64,000 nt of DNA from Smallanthus sonchifolius. Taxonomy: Eukaryota > Streptophyta > Magnoliopsida > Asterales > Asteraceae. The notes below the pieces were generated by a model. The model was not told the origin of the DNA and ran no database searches. It saw only the letters and a list, made by a program, of their open reading frames with translations. The position numbers and the translations under genes were made by a program. This document shows, piece by piece, positions 36,701 through 48,439 of the stretch (position 1 is the first letter of the stretch; each line of letters begins with the position of its first letter). Where the stretch lies: positions 4,313,501 through 4,377,500 of the forward strand of contig CM042022.1 of the NCBI GenBank assembly GCA_023525975.1, written 5' to 3'.

Positions 36701-36971
36701 ACAATAACAATTTAACAAATCGCCCCTAATTCGCACAATTTGAACTAAGATCAAAAGGAAAGAAGACATGGTATACCTCATGGTGACCTTGAGCTGCAGA
36801 GTAATGAAGAGGGGAGTTTCGAACCCCGAAAGTCGAATATCTAGCAAGTCTAGGATTATATTCAAGTAAAGCCTTGGCTTCTTGAACATCACCATCTCTT
36901 GCAGCCGAAACAAGGCGTTCTCCAGATGCAGAGCACCCAAAAGAATTGCCCATAAGGCTAAAGAATCTCAT
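33778..36971 (-). CDS. XBAT32: XBAT32-type ankyrin-repeat RING E3 ubiquitin ligase, 10 exons, 487 aa
   Basis: On the minus strand the exons are 36971-36777, 36684-36625, 36193-36122, 36035-35860, 35762-35602, 35503-35445, 35349-35303, 35210-35073, 34958-34870 and 34244-33778. All introns are GT-AG and the joined frame is open for 487 codons. The start MRFFSLMGNSFGCSASGERL is typical of XBAT32. Ankyrin repeats fill about residues 15-300 (NSPLHYSAAQGHHE, GGTALHLAALNGHTRCI, GLTSLHMAALNGHVDSLQLL). A C3HC4 RING follows: C319/C322, C334/H336, C339/C342, C365/C368. In Arabidopsis XBAT32 ubiquitinates ACC synthases, limiting ethylene and promoting lateral roots. The last intron carries a SINE. No break is seen; the gene is probably functional. 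Confidence 0.94.
34561..34693 (+). mobile_element. SINE in XBAT32 intron 9, with 20-bp target duplication
   Basis: A 133-bp insertion starts CCCCAAGGGGACATCC, carries a B-box-like GGGAATTCAAATCC, and ends in a run of twelve A then C. It is bounded by near-identical 20-bp repeats beginning GAAAATGATATTATTT (34541-34560 and 34694-34713, one mismatch). This is the signature of target-primed retroposition by a LINE-dependent SINE. Its strand is opposite to the host gene. Confidence 0.85.
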
Positions 36972-36999
36972 GGTTTATTTGTTAACTAACAAAAATTAA

Positions 37000-37520
37000 T
37001 AAAAACCAACAAAAAATCAACGAGAAAAGAAACTAAATGTCTTCTACATTATTGGATAGACCAGCTAGTATGACCTAATTTCCTGAAGAATTCTTGATTT
37101 CCCCAAAATTGAAAAGATTAAAACCCAAATTTTTAAGAGATTTGAGACAGAACCCTCCTCGGAAATTAACTAAAAATGAAAAAGATTCAATACCCACAAT
37201 TAAAAAGATCGGATTTGGAGATGGGATTTGCGGATTTTGCGGAAAAATCAAAGATCAGCAGGGGAATCTATGGAAGATTGTGTAATCGTATAAATGTTTC
37301 AGGGGGTCTATCTTGGCGGTAACTGGAAATCTCGTTTGGTGTTACCCAAATGGATTTGAGAATTTGGTATGAAAACACCAGAAAGAAGGTGATGACCCAC
37401 CAGATGTGCGAGGAAGACGAGTGAGGTGCTTTCATTGTTAATGCTCCTTACCTAATAAATCACTGCTTGTACATTAATTGTGTTTAACGCAATGGTAGGT
37501 TCTAAAAGAAAAAGAAAATA
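37000..37520. other. Upstream region of the XBAT32-like gene
   Basis: This holds the likely promoter and 5' UTR of the minus-strand gene starting at 36971. A 63-codon plus-strand frame (37094-37285) has no motif and is not called. Confidence 0.4.
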
Positions 37521-37775
37521 AGTCTATGTGTAACACAAGGGTGAGGAAGCGGACATGAGCCATGTAGACAAAATGGGGACGTGAAATACCACGCCGGTGT
37601 AGGGTGACCGAGGGGTGTGGTGGTGTTCACGTGCGTAGGCAGGAAAGTGGAAATTAGGGCTGGTCAAGTAGCTGGTCAAACTCACCCTACCATTACGCAC
37701 CCAGGTGAGGGAAGCCAGTGTATACGTGGCATAGAAAATCCCTCACCTTCACCCTATCATTACGGATAGTCTAAG
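37521..37775. mobile_element. MITE-like element with imperfect terminal inverted repeats
   Basis: The left end, GTGTAACACAAGGGTGAGG, pairs imperfectly with the reverse complement of the right end, CCGTAATGATAGGGTGAAGG. AGTCTA occurs on both outer sides and could be a target duplication. The block is more GC-rich than its surroundings and contains a further inner copy of CACCCTACCATTACG. Class uncertain. Confidence 0.4.
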
Positions 37776-39190
37776 ACCGGTAATTCTACTCGGAGGGTTG
37801 TGCTAAACGTATCAGAACATGTTATTTTTACTAAATCAGTCACGTCGTCTCTATAGTTTTTTACTTCATAGAGGTGCGTTTAGCCAATCCCTTCTATAAT
37901 CTCCTTGTGACCATTTTAATAATTTTGAATTTTCTATTCGAATTATGTGATAATCGATAATAAGCATGATTTTGAGAAAATATGATTTTTGCAAGTTTAT
38001 AAAGGTGTATGAAATTGCCTCATTATTCTATTTACAACTCATTTCTTGAGGCTCGACGTTGGCTTAAGTTTTCTTTCTCTTTTCTATCATTTTAGAGGAT
38101 TTACAACTATATTTTTAACTTCACGTGTTTTTGGTTTCGTGTCTTCATTCCTCTAAATTTCACATTGGTTACTAAAGCGTGAGTCGTAACTCAACGTCTC
38201 AACCGTTGTGATCATTTGTTAGTTGGTATGAAACTTGGTAAATGATCTGATCATTTCTTGGTTAGTTCAATACCAATCTTTCAAGTTGACTATTACTGGT
38301 CAAGCACGTGAATCGAAGATCAAGATTAAAGTGTAAAATCTACACCCAATGCGGAGCAATGTGAAGATTACAAGTCAGTTGAAGGATATTTATATTTGTG
38401 TGACCTTACAGGTGTCACACAAATACTCGAACATGTTGAAATATAGTTTTATAACATTAGGGTTGCAAATTTTGATCTTGATTCACTTGGTTAATGGGAA
38501 ATTGAAACTCGATATATATTTTATGTTGTTAACAATCAAGAAAAACACTCCATAAATACAATTCTTCTACCAGGAATTTGTTGGAAAGTTCTACAAATTG
38601 TAATCATTCCAAAAAGCGACAAAAGAGTATGTACTCATAAATTAGTCTTAATGGTTATAGGGTTTGTTTTTTGTTCACCGATGTTTGTTTTTCGTTTATC
38701 AAGGTTTGTCCATCGATCAATTGGTTTTTTCAATAGTTGATTTGTTGATTTGTTCAATATATAAAGTTAATTTTGTTGATTTGTTCAATATATAAAGTTA
38801 AGTATTAGAAAACCTATTATGTAATCGTTTTAATGTGTATTTTGGACCATCAAAATTATCTTTAACCAAATTAACCACTTAAATAGTCAATTTCATACAT
38901 ATTATTTAATGTAAGTAAGAACATGTTGGTGATTTTTGCGCCATGAAGCTATTTTATGTAATTGAGATTTATTTAGTGACCAAACGAGAAGTCATAATCA
39001 TACATCAAACAAGTAGAAAGTGTGGAGTGCACACTTGTTTGAGAATCTTATGATTTCAAGTATTTAAGACACCTTATTAGTTCAAGGGGGCGAGGCCAAC
39101 TAAACAACGAGGGTCCATTCGCAGCACCCTCGGTTAGCGGACTTCTAGGGACGGCACCCCACTGGGAAACGCCCCTGGCTAGGAAGAAGA
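37776..39190. other. Gene-free stretch
   Basis: AT-rich, with no coding frame recognised. It includes a ~32-bp direct repeat (near 38740-38805, GTTGATTTGTTCAATATATA) and an unexplained GC-rich patch at about 39085-39180 just before a Copia relic. Confidence 0.4.
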
Positions 39191-40606
39191 TAGGTTATGG
39201 TCATTCGAGGGTGTTTGGAGCACTGGATTGTGCTCATGTTAACCAAGGGAAGCTTGAACCAAAAGCTCAGAGGTGTATTTCTAGGTTATCCAGAAGGTAT
39301 CAAGGGCTATAGGCTTTGAAAATTAGATGATGTAAGTTCTAAAGTCATTATGAGTATAGATGTGGTGTTCAAGGAAGAGACATTATAAAAGGATGTGGTC
39401 GGTAGCAAAAGTGGTGAAACTTTTGTGGAGAAACTAAGTGACTAGGGAGATTTAATTGAGGTGGAGCTCATTCCTATGTGAGTGGCGGTGTAAATGAAAC
39501 TTCTCAACAATCAAGGAGTTCTAGTGCTGGTATAAGGGGTTATAGCTTGGCTAAGGTTAGGCGAAAAAGGAAAATTGTTCCTCCTACAAGGTATATGAGC
39601 AATAATTAAGACATTTTAGCTTTTATGTTTACTGCTGCAGAGTAGGAAGATGTTCTTGAGTCGTTATCATTTAGTGAGGCTATTACTTCTATTAATAAGG
39701 AGAAATGGATAAAAGCCATGGAGGAAGATATAGATTCCTTGTATAAGAATGAAACTTGGGTTCTAGTTGATAAGCCTAGAGATCAAAAGCCAGTATTTGT
39801 AAATGGATTTACATGTTGAAGGAGGTTGTTTAAGGGGTTGAAGCACCAAGGTTCGGCTAGGCTGGTAGCTAAGGGGTTCACACCAAGAGCATGGGTTGAT
39901 CGTAATGAAATCTTCTCTCATGTGGTAAAACTTTTCAATTATAATGGTGTTAGCCTTAGCTACTGCTAGATATTTTGAGCTGGTGCAGTTGGGTGTTAAA
40001 ACTGCATTTTTGCATTGGAACCTTGAAGATAGCATTTACATGAAAGTAACCACATAAGTTTGAGGTTAAAGGCTCAGAAGACAAGGTGTGTTTATTTAAG
40101 AAGTCCTTGTATGGTCTCAAGCAGTCACCAAGGCAATGGTACAACATATTTGATGAGTATATGGTCACTCATGAATTTAAAAGGAGTAACTATGATACTT
40201 GTGTCTAATTCAGAGAATATAAAACTGATGAGTTTGTATACTTGTTGTATGTGGATGATATGCTAGTAGCTTGCAAGAATGAGCAAGATATTATAGCTAC
40301 TAAGCAGTTGCTGATGAAAGAGTTTGATAGGAAGGAGTTGGGTGAAGCCAAGAAAATATTAGGGATGAAAATTTACAGAGAAAGAGAACTTATGAAGCTT
40401 AAGTTGACTCAAGATTCTTGTGTGAAGGTATTTCATCAAGGATGTCATAAACTCTAAAGAGGTGAAGGTTGTCATGGTTGATACTAATAATAATGTTGCT
40501 GATTTTTTAACCAAGTCATTACCAGGTCCAAAGTTTTTATGATGTTTGGATGTTTTGCACATTTGCTGAAGGTTAGTTGTAATTGACTTTACGCTAAGGT
40601 GGAGAT
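39190..40606 (+). pseudogene. Decayed Copia pol (integrase tail, RT, RNase H tail)
   Basis: Pieces in order: LRGVFLGYPEGIKGYRL (integrase tail), KWIKAMEEDIDSLYKNETWV (RT start), YLLYVDDMLVACKNEQDI (RT catalytic motif kept), and VVMVDTNNNVADFLTKSLPG (RNase H tail). Stops and frameshifts separate them and much of RNase H is deleted. A polypurine tract AAGGTGGAGAT ends at 40606. No 5' LTR was found. It is the same family as the relic at 24.9 kb. Confidence 0.85.
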
Positions 40607-41095
40607 TGTTAAAGGTAATGCTAAAGTCAATGGTAATATCAACCGATGAAGTTCAACTTTGCTACCGAAGGTCAAAGGTGCTCGATAGCAATATTGATAT
40701 ATTGATAGCAAAGTCGGTAATCGGTAGTAACTGGTAAAAGTTACTACTGAAGGTTGTCATTGAAACCGACGTATGAATTTGGTGCCGATGTGTTAATAAA
40801 GGCTTTGGTAGGAAGTTAATTAGTTACTACTGAAGTGTAATAATAAAATATTCATTAGCTTATTCAGTTATAACCATCTTGGGTTGTTAGATAATGGTAT
40901 ACAAGCAGTGATGGGTTAATCTTTTAGGGGTTGTGATTTTCATTCTTGTTTTTCTATCTTTCTTTGTAAATAGTGAGGTTAATTCCATAAAGTCATAATC
41001 GTTAGTGGTTGAATTTCCTGTCTTAATTCTTTGATCTGGTGTTCTTTAGTGTTCTAAATTGATCCAAAGCAATTTAGTCTAAACCCAAACCACGA
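40607..41095 (+). repeat. Probable 3' LTR of the decayed Copia element; right end uncertain
   Basis: It begins TGTTAAAGG right after the polypurine tract, as Copia 3' LTRs do. The right boundary is a guess because no second LTR is present to compare. Confidence 0.45.
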
Positions 41096-41705
41096 AATTC
41101 ATGTTAGGTTCATATCGTGTCTCGTGTCATGTCAAAAATTCAAACCCCTAATTATATATACCTTAAAAATTTTGGATGATGATGAACAGTGAATGCTCCA
41201 TTCATGGCATGCCACTTGGTAGGCTCTGATTTATTTTTTTAATTCTAGGTTTTTTTGACGTGTTTACAATCTAACGTGTGAGATGAACGATAGTGGGTAG
41301 TAGCCCAGCTGGTCCTTGGCATGCCTCTTCACCCGGGAAACCCCAACCCCAGCCTTAGTTTTAATAAAAAGAAAAAAACTTTTTTCTTACTTTTCTTAAT
41401 CATTTAAATTTTGAGTTTTAATTTTTATAATATGATTTTTTTAGAATGCTAAATTTGTATTTTGCTTTTTCGTTATTCGATTTTCTTAAGTTATTGTCAC
41501 ATCGTGTAGATTTTTTTTATTTCTTCTTCTGGTTCCCTTTTCTTTTAACTTTTTTTTATATTACCATTCATGTTCTTCAACACTTTCGAACCTACTCTTG
41601 CGACGAGTTTTTTTATAATATAAAAATTATGTTTTTTTAATCGAAAATTGACCCACGAATATACCGATAAGCATTTACATATCATTTTTTTATAATATAC
41701 TTTTT

Positions 41706-41737
41706 CCCGTGATGAAGCGCGGGTTCATTCTTACTAG
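41706..41737 (+). mobile_element. Helitron-like 3' terminus
   Basis: CCCGTGATGAAGCGCGGG can form a short GC stem, followed ten bases later by CTAG and then T. This is the hairpin plus CTRR end of Helitrons inserted at A/T. The 5' end was not found. Confidence 0.5.
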
Positions 41738-42204
41738 TTATGACTTTCTTATTCTAATTAATCTTTAAAATCCTTTCCTACTTAATATAATGCATGAAAT
41801 TAAGCTTGACTAGTTGACCCCCTTTAATCCCTCAACTAACTTTTGTCTTATTTTTTCAATAATTCCTGAATTTTCTTTCAATATGGAATTCACCAAAAAT
41901 TAATGCATCATTACTTTACCCAACAACTCAATAGAATACAACATGTGGTGTTCAGGTGTTGTAGTGATGTTATTTTGCTAGTTCTTATAAAAGTCTGCTG
42001 TTAAAACAGAAAAGTGAAATATTTAAGAATTCACAATCTAGACATGATATTCTCGCCCTATTTTTAATCCAAAAAAATACTTTATCTCGTCCATTGTTCG
42101 AGAGAGATCACAATTTTCGTTACGGCTCTTTGGAAGATAGTTCAAGCAATCTTTGTTACGGATTTTTGGAGTACTTGGAAATATTTCACCTCTTATATAA
42201 AAAT

Positions 42205-42655
42205 ACAACACATTATACTCTAAACAAAAGGCAACTCATGAGGAGTAAAGTACTACTCTTCGGTGCACGATTGTACAACCACTTGAAGCATAAAAGTTTT
42301 TTTTCTAAATTTTCATTTTTAACCCTTATGCTATACAAAATATACGCTTTTAGCCCGTTTAATTTTCTATTAATTTCGTTTTCCTTTAATTATTAAGTAC
42401 TACAAAAACCATGTTGGTGAAAAGTAACGTACAAGCCTTATAGTACAACTGCTTTTTATTACTCTGAACAATTTTTATTACTCTGAACAAAAGACAACTC
42501 ATGAGCAGTAAAGTACTCCTTTTCGATGCACGATTGTACAACCACTTGAAGAATAAAAGTTTTTTTTTCTAAATTTTCATTTTTAACCCTTATACTATAT
42601 AAAATATACGCATTTAGCCCGTTTAATTTTTTATTAATTTCGTTTTACTTTAATA
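42205..42655 (+). repeat. Direct duplication of ~180 bp (two copies)
   Basis: Copies at about 42225-42395 and 42482-42655 share GCACGATTGTACAACCACTT, a TTTTCTAAATTTTCATTTTT stretch and TTTAGCCCGTTTAATTTT. They belong to AT-rich DNA leading into the Helitron-like body. Confidence 0.75.
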
Positions 42656-42659
42656 GGTT

Positions 42660-43017
42660 TCGTTCATTAACTTTTTCCAAAATATGGCGTGTGCGGCTGT
42701 TTTTAGTTTTTTTTTCAACGTTCTGATATAATTTTTTTTTTAAACGGAGTTTATTTCAAAATCGAGTTCTTTTTTGTATCGTTGCTTGTAACGAGTGTCG
42801 TTACCGTTACGAGCCGAACCTACTATAACCGAACAACATTATTGTCGGTATTGGTATTATCGTAACCCGTTTCGGGATTCGCTTTTATGGTTTTCCACGA
42901 TCCGAACCGGTAGTTTCTTTGTGTTTTTTTTTCTTTTTTCTTATTTAGTTTTATGTTTTTCTTTTAGTAACATTATTTTTACCGTTGCGCCTACGTTTTC
43001 ATTTGAGCAAACAACAT
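42660..43017 (+). mobile_element. Helitron-like element body, left part (split by the SIRE-like insertion)
   Basis: A segment near 42831-43017 (ATTATTGTCGGTATTG ... TACCGTTGCGCCTACG) reappears right after the inserted element at 55543-55710. Before insertion these were adjacent tandem units of about 185 bp. The sequence continues to a Helitron-like 3' end near 56047. Confidence 0.5.
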
Positions 43018-43514
43018 TGTAGGTCCAGATTTCAATCGGAAATCACACACAAGATCGATTACACACACAGGCGGAATATGTGTGTATGGTGGTGAAACAG
43101 AAATGGTGAAGATAACAGCTAACCACACAGGAATCAACAAAATATGATGTGAAATTGTAAGAACAAAGCATTAATCAAATGCAGATTGTATTGATTCTTC
43201 AAGAACAGTGAAAGAGAAAATTCAGGGTTACAGCCGCTACTCAAACCCTAAACATTCTCAAACTAGGCTATTTATAGTAAGTTGACAGGCTCGAAACTAT
43301 GCTCACCATAGTAGTTTCGGTTGAGCATTTACGAAAGAATGAACCTCCTATCGAAACTTCCTATCTATCGAAACTAGATAGTTTCGATGGCCCAGAATTA
43401 GAAATAAAACAGGAAATTACATAAAATGAAATTACAAGAAATCAAAGCTTAACTAAACATTGTTCAAAAGAAATACATTAATGACAACAGCTTATACATA
43501 TATAAGACTCTATA
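43018..43514 (-). repeat. 3' LTR of the SIRE-like element (497 bp)
   Basis: Shorter than the 5' LTR because of small deletions, one of them within a run of CGAAAC/GTTTCG words near 43365-43380. Ends CTATA instead of CTACA. Confidence 0.88.
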
Positions 43515-43554
43515 ATCTCCCCTTAAGCTGATGCATCAATGTCTTCAACTTTCT

Positions 43555-46387
43555 CTAAGCAGTTGGCGCTTGACTTGATTTCTGAAAAAGAGGTTTTGCA
43601 TTGATAGTCACCACTCTTTGATATGCCTTGGCATCAGCTTCGTCATCATCACTAAAGATCTTGATAGGGTTGTTGAATAACACTTCAAGATCCTCAGGTT
43701 GAAATTTTTGAAGCTCCATGGGCTCAAAAATATTGATGTCCTCCATTCATTCACACTTAATTACTGCACTTCCAATGGTAGGGTTGTAAAACCATTTTCT
43801 AAAGTTCTGAAGCTGCACAGGTACAGATCGTGGCAGTATAATAGATTTGACAGTTTCTGCCGGCTTGTACCTAAGGCTTACCCAAGGCCTTTGAGATAAC
43901 TCTTCTTGGTTTAGCTGTGGTCATGGATCTGAAATCATTGAAGGTCTGATTTCTCAAGAAGGTCTCAAAGTCTTTTGCAATGCCCACATTTCCAGTATTT
44001 TGTAGAGGTAGCTTGGCAAGAGCTCTTAAATCATATTTAGGGAGGGAGCTGAAGTCATGAGGAGACTTGAAGTGCTCCACACCTCCTTTGTATCTTCTAA
44101 CAATGAAAAGTGAATGTTCCTTGTCGTACTTCCACCCGACTGGTGGCGTTTTCAGCTCTTGATACTCAGCAAACCACTCATAGTGCTTTGGTGGTTCCTG
44201 AGCTTGCAAGTCTTTGAACCAATACCTTCTAGGATCTGAGGCCTAGACAAATGGAGTATTGGATCCTGTGACAGTTGGTGATGGAGTAGCTGTTGGAGCT
44301 TCTTTAGTTGTGCCTGTTGGCCCAGTAGTGTTTTCAGGCTCAACGAAGGTCACTATGACATCTTGATCTTCTAGCTCATTATCTGTTAGAGCATCAAATT
44401 CATTTCCTTTTTCAGTAAAGTACTTGAGCTTATCTCCCCATTCTTCTTCTAAGGTAACAATTTCAGGGTAATCTTTAATTGTTCCAAAGTCATCAACCTG
44501 CTTTAGTAGCTCATCCAGCTCATGATCTGATCCAACTTCTTCTTCATCAAGAATAAACACATCAATACTTGATTCTATTCCCTTTCCTCTTTCTCTATTG
44601 GCTCTCCTTTCACTAACTGATGGAAGATCATACCCGGTTTCTTCAATCTTGACTTCCACAGCATCCTTTGTCTTGGCAACTTGGCCAGTGAAGATTGTCA
44701 GTGCAGACTGAGTATTTGAAACAAAGGCAGGGGAAGAGGGTCCACCAGTAGAAGTGATCTCCCCCTGAGCTGCTGAAGGGGTTTCTTGTTGAGAAGATTT
44801 AATCATTGAAGCCTTGATTTGTTCAACAGTATCAGATAAGGCTTTAAAATCTTGTTGTTGCTGAGAGATTATCTTCTGTTAGGTCTCAAGTTGGGTTTGC
44901 TGAACATCAAGTTGGGTATGTAATCCTCCAACTTCCAGTTTAAGATCTTTCACTTCTTCCTTGCTCTCTTGTAGTTCAGTCTTTAGATTCTCAATCATTT
45001 CATCTTGTTTTGTTACTGTTTCCTGTAACCTTTTTACCTCCAGGCTTAGGGTTTTAACTCTTGGGACAGATGGTGATAGGTCAGGGACAGGGGATGCATG
45101 TGGTGTAGGAACAGGTGTATATTGTGGAGATGGTTGTGGTGAAGGTGGTGGAATATTAGTAGGTGAGTGAGTGGGGGTTAAGTGTTCTAGAATGTCAAAC
45201 AGAGATTCTTCAAAAGAGGTCAAAGACTCCAGCCCGGTCTTGATTTTCTTTGCAATGGGTTCTTCTAGTTCGTAGCCGGACTTGGAATCAGATGGTCTCT
45301 TTGAGGAGGATACAGGATGCACAGTTTGCTCACCGTCTTCTGACTCATAGTCCGAATGATCATATTTAGTACCGTAGATGCCTTCGTCCAAGGTTTCACT
45401 TGACTCGGCTTCATCATGTACTTCCGTTTCTACGTTTTTAGCAGGTTGTTCTTCAATCACAGGCTCAACATTCTCTAACAGTTGATCCATGAAAGGAGCT
45501 TCCAAGATAGGTTGTTCAACATCTTGCTCTATCTGTTGGTCAGCTTCAATATCTGGCACTTGGTTCCCTTGACCTTGTTCTGCCTCCTCTTCTTTAGATA
45601 ATGATTCAACTTGTAGTTGTGGATCTATGTCAGGAACAATCTCTTCTTCTTCACCCAAAATAAATCACTCTGTTGGTTCTTTTGCTTGAACTCTTCATGT
45701 AGCTTAGGGTCTTGGCAGTCATATGATCAAAGACGAATATATGGCCATCTTGTTGCAAGTTAGGATGAAGATGATTGATAATAATCCGAAGAAACCTAGG
45801 ATAGACTAAGAACTTTTCCTTCATTCCTCCAGTCAAGTTTTCCTTCAGCTGCCCAAACACTAGCCCAGAGAAGTTGTAATCCATCCCTTTAATCAATCCT
45901 AAGACTGCAGATGCCACCATAGCATTGGCTGAATCAAAACCACCTTTTCTGATGGACAGACAGTGAATTAAGACATGTACAATGTATCTCCATAGAAGGG
46001 GAAGGGCATTCTTGATAATTTGTCCGCTCTTGAATTCGTCTGGATGCCCCAACCTTCTGAAACATTCTTTAACATAAAACTTGGAAATTCCGGTGCTTCA
46101 TGATTATCATTAAAGTGCATCACCTCTCTGATAGTTGCCTCAGATAGTAGAACTTCTTGATTATAAACTGTAGCCCTGATATGCTCCACATTGTCTATAA
46201 CTGTTGTAGTTGCAGTAATCCAGAATTGCCTTATAGTAGTTTCGAACACTTGCAGGTTGTGGCTTATAGCGAAGCTGATGTTGGAGTTGGCTAAGAAATC
46301 GAGTACATGTATGAAGTCTGCATTCTTGGGATCAGTAGTATTCAACACAGCACAAACATTGTGCCTTTTGACAAATAAGAGATCCAT
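43555..46387 (-). pseudogene. Env-position extra ORF of the SIRE-like element (broken)
   Basis: Read on the minus strand, the N-terminal part (46387 to about 45651) contains DFLANSNISFAISHNLQVFE, RQFWITATTTV, ATIREVMHF and, after a frameshift near 46060, LIHCLSIRKGG and FLVYPRFLRI. In Asteraceae genomes such proteins are often labelled synaptobrevin/longin-like, and they sit where SIRE elements have an env-like gene. A long acidic, low-complexity middle follows (45658-44879) with a coiled-coil stretch SLEVKRLQETVTKQDEMIEN. After a TAG come further pieces ending near 43555, including KHYEWFAEYQELKTPPVGW. No transmembrane segment or signal peptide is evident, so an envelope role is unsupported. 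Function unknown. Confidence 0.75.
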
Positions 46388-48439
46388 ATCTGCACAGAAA
46401 CAACATAAGAAAAATTATCAAACATCAGGCCAACACTTAGAAAATATTTCAGAAAGGCCTGACCGAAACTACTAGTTTCGTGTGAAGAAATCATATCGAA
46501 ACTACATAGTTTTGGGCACCAAAGGGTATCGAAACAACTAGTTTCGATAGAAACCTGTTCAAATTCTGAGACTCATCATTTTAAAATCAAAACACCCTTT
46601 AATTGAAACAACTAGTTTCGATGCCTGAATTCTGAACAAATATACAATCATTCAAAAGCAGAAAAAGCTAAGCTAAAAACTATATACAGATTATCAAAGT
46701 AAAAACAGAAATCACTAGAATGGTAGAGTTCGCCTGAGGTGTCGAAACTCCATCTTACCGAGATTTTTTGAGGGAATCTGCAAAATTAAACAATAGAAGA
46801 ATGAGATATTAACAAAGGTGAGTTCGTAAACAAGATCTAAGCATGAAACAACCCAAAACACGCGATTTCAGTCGTAACAAGGGTAAAAATGTAACCCTAG
46901 CCATTTCTATATAAAACAGTAGCAAACATTTTTGAGTAATCAAACCTGATGAAGACGACGACGGAGGAATCAGATAAGGGAGAATGATTTCGCAAACTCA
47001 GACCGATGAATCTGAGCTTTTGTGTGTGAAAACGAAGGTGAAAGTGGTTTTCGGAGAGTGAGAGTGAGAAAGAGCATGCAAAGAAGTTTGATTATAAAGA
47101 CATTTAATTTGTGCTGACAAAAGACCAAAATGCCCCTGTCTAAACTAATAGTTTCGACAGAGCAAACTAGTTTTGGGTGGGAGGAAGTTTCGGGCGGTTT
47201 GAGTAGTTTCGATGGGGATGTTGTTTCGGGTGACAAGAGAGAAGATAATCAATATGTACACATACTTAAACAAGCTAATAAGGAAGATTTTATATGAAAA
47301 ATAAAGGTAAAAGCAATCAGGTAAAATATATGAACACTTAGAATTGGAAAATATCTAACGTGAGATCATGTCTGGTCAAAACCCTTGAAACACTTCATTT
47401 TGCACTCAGCTACTATGAATCCCTGAAGATAGTCGATATTTGTGCAAGATAAACCCAAATATTTGCTTGTACAATGATTTCATGTGATTAAGTGGTACCA
47501 TTTGAGCACGAAACACGGCGTACCCCACATTTTGAAATAAAAATGGTTTTGAAAGTCTATCAATCCTCAAGAAATACCCGCATTCATCTTATCATCTCTT
47601 ACAGGTTAACCAGGGTACCATCTTGGTAAGTCAAAATCACCGCTAAAAGTAAAATAAGACCCAACTGGATATCAGAAGTTGTAAAAGGAAAAATATCCAA
47701 GTGGATGTTAAAAAGGTACGAACATTCTAGGTCTTTACGTAAGCAAAACAGAAGAAGCCGTAAAATTATCCAAGCAGCTAGTAAAAGGTTGAACACCCGA
47801 GATCTTTGCGTAAGAAAAACAGACAGGGTCAAATCATCCAAGTGGATGGGAAAAAGATGAACTCCCGAGATCTTTGCGTAAGCAAAACAGACAGGGTCAT
47901 CGGCGGTAACTTTCGTTACTTTGACGGTCACCTGACGCATGAATCAGAATCCAACTCGTAATCCTATATCTGATTGAATCAATTTTTTTAGCTTAAAATG
48001 GGTTAGATGTTTCAAAAAATGGGTTCAAACACACGTGTACGATTGATAATTAGGTTTTCACACTACTAAAGAGTTATAACCATATGTCGGGCCTACCGGC
48101 TATAACTCAGTGAGCACCATCGCTTATGGTCCATTCCATGTTCAAGAAGTGTGATCAGACTCTTTCATTTCTCACAAGTTGGATCCGATTTTCCTAAAAT
48201 AAAACATGATACTTACAGTGAGTTTTTCTTAAGCAAACAATAAACAAAAAAAATATTTTCTTTTCTTTTTTACTATGCAAAGCAAACCTTTTTCTTACTA
48301 ACTACAAATTCCAATTTCTCTCCCAAAAGTTTTGCTTTCACAAACCGAAAAAGGAAACAACTTTACAGAAAAATAAAATCTTTTTTTGGAAATCTTCCCA
48401 ATTAACAAGTTTAAATAAAAAAAATAATATGCACATAGG
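46388..48439 (-). other. Non-coding spacer between pol and the extra ORF
   Basis: About 2 kb with no credible coding frame. It holds scattered CGAAAC/GTTTCG words (46460-46625 and 47145-47230) and a ~70-bp tandem repeat at about 47680-47900. Such a spacer is usual in SIRE-type elements. Confidence 0.65.
47680..47900. repeat. ~70-bp tandem repeat, three units
   Basis: ATCCAAG recurs at 47695, 47768 and 47835, each followed by a variant of CGAGATCTTTGCGTAAG and AAAACAGA. Units differ at several sites. Confidence 0.85.

Noticed and set aside
41300..41380. Possible tRNA-derived SINE (TAGCCCAGCTGGTCC resembles an A box)
   Set aside because: No acceptable B box and no target duplication could be found.
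42094..42396. 100-codon plus-strand frame
   Set aside because: Lies in a duplicated AT-rich repeat; peptide is Phe/Leu-rich chance sequence.
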